Source: Acetofilamentum sp. (GTDB lineage Bacteria; Bacteroidota; Bacteroidia; Bacteroidales; JAADGE01). From it: a stretch of 5,262 nt of DNA. The DNA is taken from positions 1 to 5,262 of the forward strand of contig DYOJ01000206.1 in NCBI GenBank assembly GCA_020720705.1, given 5' to 3'. Below, one piece after another: positions 1 to 5,262 of the stretch. The notes below the pieces were generated by a model. The model was not told the origin of the DNA and searched no databases. It saw only the letters and a list, made by a program, of their open reading frames with translations. The first letter of the stretch is position 1, and each line of letters starts with the position of its first letter. The translations under genes were made by a program, and so were the position numbers.

Positions 1-556
1 AATGGATTCCTTCAAGAGTCAGCATCGGTTTTGCTTTGATATAGGTCAATATCTCCGGTAAATCCTGCATGACAAGTCCGAATTTATTCTCGTCTAAACC
101 CGTTGTGATATAAAAATGTGTTTTGGCATCAATATTCGGATTTATTCTCAGCGATATCGGAGCCTGAAGGTTCAATTGCTCGGCAAATTGATTTATGATT
201 TCAAGTTCGGGTAACGATTCAACATTAAATGCTGCGATTCCTCTTTGCAATGCCGTCCGGATTTCGTCGTCTGATTTACCTACACCTGCAAAAAAAATTT
301 CTTTTGCATCAAATCCGGATTCAATGGCTCTCTGTATTTCGTTGCCGCTTACACAGTCTGCCCCGAAACCGTGCTTGCGAACGATTTGCAAAATTCGATT
401 TTCGGCATTTGCTTTTAAAGCATAATGTAATTTGAAACCGTATTTGTCAGCCGCATTTTTCATGCGTAAACTTGTTCGCTCAATGCGTTGGGTGTCGTAA
501 AAATAGAACGGCGTATTGAGTGTTCCGAATTTTTCGAGATATTTTTCTAAGAACAT
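1..556 (-). CDS. lysA: Diaminopimelate decarboxylase, N-terminal 185 residues (3' end beyond window)
   Basis: This pyridoxal-phosphate enzyme decarboxylates meso-2,6-diaminopimelate to L-lysine, the last step of lysine synthesis, in the cytoplasm. The visible protein begins MFLEKYLEKFGTLNTPFYFY. It has the PLP-lysine motif HYALKAN (K48) on the first strand of the alanine-racemase-like barrel, then GFGADCVSGNEI (63-74), FAGVGKSDDEI (about 89-99), NVES (111-114), and RINPN (137-141) followed by H147 and the TTGLDENKFG segment (151-160). These are group IV (fold III) decarboxylase signatures, and the order and spacing fit LysA rather than ornithine/arginine decarboxylase. The frame is cut at the left edge just at LEGIH, where the family's HIGSQ motif normally follows; about 200 further residues are expected outside. 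The start is the ATG at 556-554, 13 bases after the lysC stop, with no Shine-Dalgarno-like sequence. It is probably co-transcribed with lysC. No frame damage is visible. Confidence 0.95.
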   Translation of the reverse strand, partial: MFLEKYLEKFGTLNTPFYFYDTQRIERTSLRMKNAADKYGFKLHYALKANAENRILQIVRKHGFGADCVSGNEIQRAIESGFDAKEIFFAGVGKSDDEIRTALQRGIAAFNVESLPELEIINQFAEQLNLQAPISLRINPNIDAKTHFYITTGLDENKFGLVMQDLPEILTYIKAKPMLTLEGIH

Positions 557-569
557 GATTCACAATTAT

Positions 570-1898
570 TTACAAATTAAACAAATGCGTGTTTAAGGCA
601 TTCAGTGCCGGTATTTTATCAGTTTGTTTGACCAAGAACGAAATATTATGCCTGCTGCCGCCATAAGAAATCATGCGAATCGGAATATCCTCCAAAGCTT
701 TTAATATTTTTAAAGCTACGCCTTTGTCATCGGCAATTAAATTCCCGACAACGCAAAGAATAGCTTGTTGGCTGTCCACTTCGACAGTTCCGAACTCTTT
801 GAGTTCGTTTGTAATATCATTTAAAAATTCGGTATTGTCAATCGTTACCGAAACTGCGATTTCCGAAGTTGCTATCATGTCAATAGGAGTGCGGTAGCGT
901 TCAAAAACTTCAAAAATTTTGCGCAAAAAACCGTATGCCATCAACATACGCCCCGATTTTATTTTAACGGCTGTGATGTTGTCCTTTGCGGCGACGGCTT
1001 TTATTTCGCCCTGAATTTCCGATTCGGTAATAAGTGTACCTTCATCTGCGGGGTGCATTGTATTTTTTAGTCTGACCGGGATATTCTGTTTTCGTGCCGG
1101 TTGAACACTTTGCGGATGTAAAATTTTTGCACCGAAATAGGCAAGTTCGGCAGCTTCATCAAACGAAAACTCTCTGATAGCATGTGTTTTAGAAACATAT
1201 CTGGGGTCGTTGTTTCGTACGCCGTCAATATCAGTCCAAATTTGGATTTCGGAAGCTCCTGCTGCCGCACCGATGAGCGATGCCGTGTAGTCGCTGCCTC
1301 CGCGTTTGAGGTTGTCAATTTCGCCAAACGCATCTCGACAAATATACCCCTGTGTGATAAATAATTGGTAATCAGGATATTTGTTAAGTTCTCGCTCTAA
1401 ATTTTGTTTAATATAAAACTCGTCCGGTTCTTCGGATTTATCAATACGCATAAAATTCAATGCCGGAATCAAACAAGCCTCTGTCTTTATACTTTTGAGG
1501 TAAAGTGCAAACAGCGCACTTGTAAGCAACTCGCCTTGTGCAAGTATTTTTTTTTCTTCCCAAGGGGTAACCACATCGTGCATTAAACTTTTGATAAACC
1601 CGAAATGCTCATTCAATAGTTCGAGAGCATCATTTTGGAGCGATATTTCCACAAATAAGTCTTCGGAAGTTTGTTTGTACGCTTGAAAAAGATTGTCAAT
1701 TAAAGTCTCGGCAGTATTTTTATCGTTTTGCTTAAGTGCGTATCCGATAGCAGTTAAGGTATTTGTGCTGCCTTCCATTGCCGAAAGAACAACAATTTTT
1801 TTTTCGGACATATTGTCTTTTTTTGTGATAATTTCCGCAACATGTTTTAGTTTTTGCGCAGAACCTACGGAGCTGCCTCCAAATTTCATTACTATCAT
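570..1898 (-). CDS. lysC: Aspartokinase, monofunctional, probably lysine-sensitive (442 aa)
   Basis: This enzyme phosphorylates L-aspartate with ATP to L-4-aspartyl phosphate, the first committed step towards lysine, meso-DAP, threonine and methionine. The kinase domain (about 1-290) shows MKFGGSSVG (4-12), the QGELLTS segment (121-127), LKRGGSDYTASLIGAA (197-212), WTDIDGVRNNDPR (221-233), AELAYFGAKILHP (250-262) and PVRLKNT (274-280). Two ACT domains follow (about 305-365 and 380-440). In the first, M318, GFL (323-325), D340 and TSE (344-346) match the lysine-contact segments known from E. coli LysC, so feedback inhibition by lysine is inferred; residue 321 is Ala where I recall Ser in E. 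coli. There is no fused homoserine dehydrogenase: 442 residues is the normal single-function length. Met1 (1898-1896) and Met4 (1889-1887) are both possible starts, and neither has a Shine-Dalgarno. Met4 begins exactly at the conserved MKFGGSSVG. The gene is followed closely by lysA and preceded by a long intergenic region with a promoter-like box and a palindrome. Confidence 0.96.
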   Translation of the reverse strand: MIVMKFGGSSVGSAQKLKHVAEIITKKDNMSEKKIVVLSAMEGSTNTLTAIGYALKQNDKNTAETLIDNLFQAYKQTSEDLFVEISLQNDALELLNEHFGFIKSLMHDVVTPWEEKKILAQGELLTSALFALYLKSIKTEACLIPALNFMRIDKSEEPDEFYIKQNLERELNKYPDYQLFITQGYICRDAFGEIDNLKRGGSDYTASLIGAAAGASEIQIWTDIDGVRNNDPRYVSKTHAIREFSFDEAAELAYFGAKILHPQSVQPARKQNIPVRLKNTMHPADEGTLITESEIQGEIKAVAAKDNITAVKIKSGRMLMAYGFLRKIFEVFERYRTPIDMIATSEIAVSVTIDNTEFLNDITNELKEFGTVEVDSQQAILCVVGNLIADDKGVALKILKALEDIPIRMISYGGSRHNISFLVKQTDKIPALNALNTHLFNL

Positions 1899-1900
1899 AC

Positions 1901-1927
1901 TTGTATTTTCTGAAATAGAAAATACAA
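1901..1927. promoter_or_regulatory. Perfect inverted repeat at the lysC promoter/start: possible operator or leader hairpin
   Basis: TTGTATTTTCT (1901-1911) and AGAAAATACAA (1917-1927) are exact reverse complements, 11 of 11, separated by the five bases GAAAT. The right-hand end overlaps the putative -7 box and the left-hand end stops two bases before the lysC ATG (1898). As DNA it has the form of a dimeric repressor site placed to block initiation. As RNA, if transcription starts further upstream, it would form an AU-rich hairpin next to the start codon. No U-run follows it towards lysC, so it is not a normal intrinsic terminator. The inverted repeat is directly visible; its role is inference. 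Confidence 0.5.
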
Positions 1928-1955
1928 AATTAAACGTTTTTTGTATATTCTAAAA
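1925..1955 (-). promoter_or_regulatory. Putative Bacteroidetes-type promoter of lysC-lysA
   Basis: Read on the minus strand, TAATTTTG at 1932-1925 matches the Bacteroidetes -7 consensus TAnnTTTG exactly. Nineteen bases upstream is TTTT (1955-1952), a three-of-four match to the -33 element TTTG. Transcription would start near 1920, giving a leader of about 20-30 bases. The sequence is AT-rich, so a chance match is possible. Position directly before lysC, after a 383-base gap, supports it. The last three bases of the -7 box are also the first three of the adjoining palindrome. Confidence 0.45.
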
Positions 1956-2080
1956 ATTATGTAGTGAGCATCGCTTGGTCCGTCATTGCAAGAAAACTCA
2001 TAACGCATTGAAAATATTAATTTTATACAGAAATTTTGACTTGATTGTTTTAAGAAAATCTGTAGAAATTAGATTGAAAC

Positions 2081-2090
2081 AAAAAAAAAA
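2081..2090. repeat. Ten-A homopolymer tract (T10 on the transcribed strand)
   Basis: Ten consecutive A on the plus strand lie eight bases to the left of the 11-base repeat block. Read in the direction of gene transcription it is T10 and could serve as the U-run of a terminator. The preceding sequence offers only a weak stem (AATGG with GTCATT, one G-U pair), so the terminator reading is poor. The tract lies outside genes and so cannot shift a reading frame. Confidence 0.6.
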
Positions 2091-2097
2091 CAATAAA

Positions 2098-2162
2098 TGA
2101 CTACTTTTGACCATTGAATGACCACTAAACTACCATTTAATGACCACTAAATGACAAAACAT
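2098..2162. repeat. Degenerate 11-base tandem repeat, about six units
   Basis: On the plus strand the block reads as successive units TGACTACTTT, TGACCATTGAA, TGACCACTAAA, CTACCATTTAA, TGACCACTAAA and TGACAAAACAT: a 10-base first unit, then 11 bases each. The consensus is about TGACCAYTNAA. A higher-order period of 22 is also visible: AATGACCACTAAA occurs exactly at 2117-2129 and 2139-2151, and the 20 bases starting ACCATT at 2110 and 2132 differ at one position. Eleven is not a multiple of three and the block lies outside genes, so it is not coding. The function is unknown. Possible readings are phased protein-binding sites, one helical turn apart, or a decayed minisatellite. Confidence 0.8.
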
Positions 2163-2219
2163 TCGATTGAAGAAATGACTGCAACCCACATAATTCCAAC
2201 TATTTACACGTTTCATTAT

Positions 2220-2257
2220 AAACACTGATTAGTTTAATTTCAATTGTTTCTGTGTTT
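2220..2257 (-). terminator. Weak inverted repeat downstream of the dehydrogenase gene
   Basis: AAACACTGA (2220-2228) and TCTGTGTTT (2249-2257) are reverse complements at eight of nine positions, with a 20-base AT-rich spacer. The repeat begins 24 bases beyond the dehydrogenase stop codon. It could form a loose 3' hairpin that helps end or protect the transcript. The stem is short, the loop is long and only three U follow, so it falls short of a canonical intrinsic terminator. Confidence 0.22.
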
Positions 2258-2281
2258 TCTTGCAAACAACGGTTTGTGATT

Positions 2282-5194
2282 TTATTTTGCCAATGCACGG
2301 TAAAGGATCTCGACAGGGTGCAACGCGGTCCGTTTTGTTCCGTCTTTGATTTGATGCCGACAACTTGTGCCAGGTGCAGCAATCAGGGTTTCTTTGTCGG
2401 TTGCTCGTATGGTCGGGAATAACACAAGCTCGCCGATTTTTTGGGATAGCTCATAGTGTTCTTCCTCAAAACCGAACGAACCTGCCATGCCGCAACATCC
2501 TGAGGGTATTTCTGTTACAGAATAATTTTCGGGAAAGGATAAAATATATTTGCTTGCTTTTGTTGAGGCTATTGCTTTTTGCTGACAATGTCCGTGCAGT
2601 TTAATGTTTTTTGCGACTTTCGTAAATGATTCTTTTTTAATTCGTCCGGCTTCCATCTCTCGCATTAAAAATTCCTCGACCATTAAAGCGTTTTTCGCAA
2701 GCTGTTTTGCTGCGGGTTTCAAATCGTCGGAAACCAATTCCGGGTATTCGTCTCTAAAGGTTAAAATTGCGGAGGGTTCAATGCCGATTAAAGGGTGATT
2801 TTCAGATACATGGTGCGATAATAGGTTGATATTTTGCTCGGCAAGCAGTTTTGCCTCTTTGACTAATCCTTTTGAGAGATATGCCCGACCGCTTTCCGCG
2901 TGTTTGGGGATAAGCATTTTATAACCAAGTTTAGTGAGCAACAAGTATGTATAAATACCAATCATGTTTTCGGTATGTGTTGTAAATTCATCGGCAAAAA
3001 AGAACACAAAATTGCCGATAATCGGATTTTTTTGTTCGAGGTTTGTTCGTTTTATGGTGCGTGTCAGGGGGTTTGTGATTTCCGGAAAACTTCTTGCCGG
3101 ACTAAATCCGAATTTTTTCATTGCAATCTTAAACAAAGTTGTTCGGGAAATCAGATTGCTTAAACCCGGAGCGAGTGCCATGAGTTTGTAATATTTCGAT
3201 ATATTAACGATTCGTCTGACACGTTTAGGGACACCGTGTATGTCATAGTAATGTTGCAGAAATTCTGCTTTCAGTTTTGCAACATCCACATTTGAAGGAC
3301 ATTCTGTTTTACATGCTTTGCACGACAGACATAAACTCAGGATGTCATAAAGGTCTGAATTTGAAAACGGTTCGGGGTCGTGCGTGAGAACTTCTCGCAA
3401 CATGTTGGCGCGCGCACGGGTGCTGTTTCGTTCGTCTCGTGTAGCCATATACGAAGGGCAAAGTGTTCCGCCCATAACGACATTCTTGCGACAATCTGCG
3501 GCTCCGTTGCATTTTTCTGCAGCCCTGATAAGTCCTTGTGTTTCTGAAAAATCGAAGTGTGTTTCATATTCCGGAGTTTCAATACCCGGCACATATCGAA
3601 GCGAAAAATTCATAGCGGGAGTGTCTGTTATTTTACCCGGATTAAACAGCCGTTTAGGGTCAAAAGTATGTTTTATCTCTTTGAATATTTGATAGATATG
3701 GTCGCCATACATCAGGGGGATAAATTCGCCGCGTAAGCGTCCGTCTCCGTGTTCGCCGCTGAGTGAGCCTCGATATTTTTTCACAAGTTTGGCGGTTTCT
3801 CTTCCGAATTCTCTAAATGTATGGACGTCAGCTTCAAGTTTCAAATTCAAAATCGGACGTAAATGCAATTCTCCGCTACCGATATGCGAGTAGAACACAC
3901 AGTCTAAGTTGAAGTTTTTTAATAAGTCTTGAAAATCGTGCATGTATTCCGGCAATTTTTCCGGGTTTACAGCCGTATCTTCGACCAGAGCCACCGGGCG
4001 AGCGTCTCCGGGCATGTTCGAGAGTATGCCGAGTCCGGCTTTACGCAGATGCCATACCTTTGATATATCCGAACCGCTGATTTTTGGGAAATGGTATCCG
4101 TATCCGGCAGCTCGCATATCGGATTCCATCGCTTTGGCAACCGACAGATTTTCAGTTTCGCTGTCAGACCAAAATTCAACAATCAAAACGGATTCCGGTG
4201 TTCCGTTTAGGAAGAATCGGTAGTCGTCCAAGCCTTTATTTTTTTGTGCAAGTTCAATGATTTTTTTATCAATCAATTCTACGGCTGTCGGTTTGTATTT
4301 GAGTGCTGTCAGATTTGCTTTGAATGAAGCCTCCAAACTGTCTAAGTGTATTGCAACCAAGGTTTTGAATTTTGGCGGAAGCGGGTCGAGTTTTAAAGTT
4401 ATTTCTGTAATAAAAACCAATGTACCTTCAGACCCGGCAATAAGTTTAGCCAGGTTAAAAGGGATTCCGTTGTTTGAGAAAATATCAGTATCTACCAGAA
4501 TATCAATAGCATACCCCGTATTTCTTCTATGGATACTTTTATCAGGAAATTCCTGTTCGATTTCTGCTTGTAAATCCGGATTAATAAGCAGTGCATTAAG
4601 TTTACGGTAAATATCTCCCTCCAAGTTTTGTAAGACACATTTTTTTGCAAATTCTTCGCGCGTTAATTCCTTAAAAACAACTTCAGTACCGTCGCTCAGA
4701 AATGCTTTTAGGCTTGATATTTTATCTCTTGTGCTTCCGTAAATCAAAGAGTGCGAGCCGCAGGCGTTGTTGCCTACCATGCCTCCGAGTGTGCATCGGT
4801 TGGATGTGGATGTTTCGGGTCCGAAAAACAAGCCATGCGGTTTCAGATACAAATTTAACTCGTCCAAAACTACTCCGGGTTGAATCGTAACTTGCTTTTT
4901 ATTAACATCTAAACTGATTATTTCCGCCATATATTTTGAAACATCAACCACAATACCCGAGCCGACTACCTGCCCGGCAAGTGAAGTACCTGCTCCGCGC
5001 GGTATGAGCGATGTATTATTTTCACGAGCAAAGCCGATGAGTTTTTTTAAATCGGTTGCATGCTTAGGAAATGCTACCGCGAGAGGACGTTCACGATACA
5101 CCGAAGCATCTGTCGAATAGATGGTTAAATGAATTTCGTCGAATCGAAAATCGCCGTCGAGGCTTTTCGTTATGTTTCTAAATTGTTCGAGCAT
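2282..5194 (-). CDS. Fused FAD-binding / [4Fe-4S] D-2-hydroxyacid dehydrogenase (GlcD-GlpC, YdiJ-like; 970 aa)
   Basis: This is probably a flavin dehydrogenase oxidising a D-2-hydroxy acid to the 2-oxo acid and passing electrons through iron-sulfur clusters to an unknown acceptor. The PCMH-type FAD domain (about 35-270) shows PRGAGTSLAG (65-74), GPETSTSNRCTLGGMVGNNA (125-144) and YGSTRD (152-157). The FAD-oxidase C-terminal domain (about 270-522) shows WHLRK (381-385), VEDTAV (404-409), HIGSGELHLRP (437-447), GEHGDGRLRG (480-489) and FDPKRLFNPGKI (511-522). H437, H444 and E481 have the spacing expected of the metal site in D-2-hydroxyglutarate and D-lactate dehydrogenases. The ferredoxin part has C562, C568 and C579 (CPSYMATRDE), then CLSCKACKTECP (622-633). 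The C-terminal GlpC-like part keeps one cysteine-rich repeat (C870, C900-C901 in GCCGMAG, C945); the preceding repeat-like region (about 727-815) has no cysteine. There is no signal peptide or clear membrane segment. Length and order resemble E. coli YdiJ (about 1,018 aa). The substrate is unresolved: D-2-hydroxyglutarate, D-lactate or glycolate. The start is the ATG at 5194-5192, with no Shine-Dalgarno. Confidence 0.92.
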   Translation of the reverse strand: MLEQFRNITKSLDGDFRFDEIHLTIYSTDASVYRERPLAVAFPKHATDLKKLIGFARENNTSLIPRGAGTSLAGQVVGSGIVVDVSKYMAEIISLDVNKKQVTIQPGVVLDELNLYLKPHGLFFGPETSTSNRCTLGGMVGNNACGSHSLIYGSTRDKISSLKAFLSDGTEVVFKELTREEFAKKCVLQNLEGDIYRKLNALLINPDLQAEIEQEFPDKSIHRRNTGYAIDILVDTDIFSNNGIPFNLAKLIAGSEGTLVFITEITLKLDPLPPKFKTLVAIHLDSLEASFKANLTALKYKPTAVELIDKKIIELAQKNKGLDDYRFFLNGTPESVLIVEFWSDSETENLSVAKAMESDMRAAGYGYHFPKISGSDISKVWHLRKAGLGILSNMPGDARPVALVEDTAVNPEKLPEYMHDFQDLLKNFNLDCVFYSHIGSGELHLRPILNLKLEADVHTFREFGRETAKLVKKYRGSLSGEHGDGRLRGEFIPLMYGDHIYQIFKEIKHTFDPKRLFNPGKITDTPAMNFSLRYVPGIETPEYETHFDFSETQGLIRAAEKCNGAADCRKNVVMGGTLCPSYMATRDERNSTRARANMLREVLTHDPEPFSNSDLYDILSLCLSCKACKTECPSNVDVAKLKAEFLQHYYDIHGVPKRVRRIVNISKYYKLMALAPGLSNLISRTTLFKIAMKKFGFSPARSFPEITNPLTRTIKRTNLEQKNPIIGNFVFFFADEFTTHTENMIGIYTYLLLTKLGYKMLIPKHAESGRAYLSKGLVKEAKLLAEQNINLLSHHVSENHPLIGIEPSAILTFRDEYPELVSDDLKPAAKQLAKNALMVEEFLMREMEAGRIKKESFTKVAKNIKLHGHCQQKAIASTKASKYILSFPENYSVTEIPSGCCGMAGSFGFEEEHYELSQKIGELVLFPTIRATDKETLIAAPGTSCRHQIKDGTKRTALHPVEILYRALAK

Positions 5195-5262
5195 GAAGTT
5201 TGAAATTGAAGGGTAGGGGAGATTATACGGTTATCGGTTTATTGTTTAGTTTTTCCAAGTGT
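5195..5262 (-). other. Upstream region of the dehydrogenase gene; possible promoter box or end of a preceding gene
   Basis: Two exclusive readings exist for these 68 bases. On the minus strand TATAAT occurs at 5227-5222, 28 bases before the start codon, but with no well-spaced partner box (TTGGAA is 25 bases further upstream) and no TAnnTTTG. Alternatively, one minus-strand frame entering from the right edge reads HLEKLNNKPITV and stops with TAA at 5225-5223, which could be the C-terminus of an upstream gene 28 bases away. Neither can be decided without the flanking sequence. Confidence 0.25.

Larger units (their letters stand above)
1899..2281. other. Intergenic region between the dehydrogenase gene and lysC
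   Basis: These 383 bases, clearly more AT-rich than the flanking genes, contain no convincing gene on either strand. In order from the dehydrogenase side they hold a weak inverted repeat (2220-2257), the 11-base-periodic block (2098-2162), a ten-A run (2081-2090), about 120 bases with nothing I recognise (about 1956-2080), and the lysC promoter/palindrome. I see no tRNA, no rRNA piece and no lysine riboswitch-like fold. Confidence 0.8.

Noticed and set aside
1901..1927. Intrinsic terminator reading of the lysC palindrome
   Set aside because: No U-run follows in the minus direction and the lysC start codon comes immediately after. On the plus strand a T-run follows, but no plus-strand gene ends here.
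1966..1996. Phrase around CGTCATTGCAAG resembling fragments of common dispersed intergenic elements (GTCATTGCGAG type)
   Set aside because: Only about a dozen bases resemble the remembered motif, there is one copy, and no partner arm is visible. A genome-wide search would be needed to support it.
1899..2080. Lysine riboswitch upstream of lysC
   Set aside because: I could not find the multi-helix conserved core or an expression-platform terminator. The region is AT-rich without paired GC-containing stems, and the riboswitch is mainly known from other phyla.
2098..2162. CRISPR array
   Set aside because: The units are 11 bases, contiguous and degenerate, with no unique spacers and no cas genes in the window.
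2263..2276. CAAAC-AACG-GTTTG mini-hairpin just after the dehydrogenase stop
   Set aside because: Only five base pairs, flanked by mismatches, with no T-run after it on the transcribed strand. Too weak for a terminator call.
2200..2382. A 60-codon minus-strand frame overlapping the end of the dehydrogenase gene
   Set aside because: Most of it overlaps the conserved C-terminal part of the dehydrogenase in another frame, it shows no protein-family motif, and its tail lies in AT-rich intergenic DNA.
195..4890. Many open frames of 60-117 codons on the plus strand within the gene bodies
   Set aside because: They lie antisense to strongly supported lysA, lysC and dehydrogenase frames, have low-complexity or cysteine/serine-rich translations with no recognisable motif, and are explained as shadows.

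Overview
The window looks like chromosomal DNA of a Bacteroidota (Bacteroidetes) bacterium. The evidence is moderate-to-low GC, no Shine-Dalgarno-like sequence before any of the three visible starts, a TAnnTTTG-type -7 promoter element before the aspartokinase gene, and LysC and LysA in tandem, as I recall from Bacteroidales. The genus cannot be told from this sequence. All real genes lie on the minus strand; the plus-strand open frames are shadows of them.

Reading in the direction of transcription (right to left): positions 5262-5195 are a short leader or intergenic stretch. Positions 5194-2282 encode a 970-residue fused FAD / iron-sulfur dehydrogenase of the GlcD-GlpC (YdiJ-like) type, probably oxidising D-2-hydroxyglutarate, D-lactate or a similar D-2-hydroxy acid. 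Positions 2281-1899 are a 383-base AT-rich intergenic region. It holds a weak inverted repeat after the dehydrogenase, an 11-base-periodic repeat block with about six units, a run of ten A, and a putative promoter for the next gene. That promoter's -7 box runs into a perfect 11-base-arm inverted repeat that ends two bases before the lysC start. Positions 1898-570 encode a monofunctional aspartokinase with the ACT-domain residues expected for lysine feedback inhibition. After a 13-base gap, positions 556-1 encode the first 185 residues of diaminopimelate decarboxylase, which continues past the left edge.

lysC and lysA form a compact unit that encodes the first and last enzymes of the aspartate-to-lysine/meso-DAP route. 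The dehydrogenase has a separate metabolic role and is probably a separate transcription unit, given the long gap. I see no new multi-gene system. The most interesting signals are non-coding: the palindrome at the lysC promoter/start and the helical-turn-periodic repeat block upstream of it.
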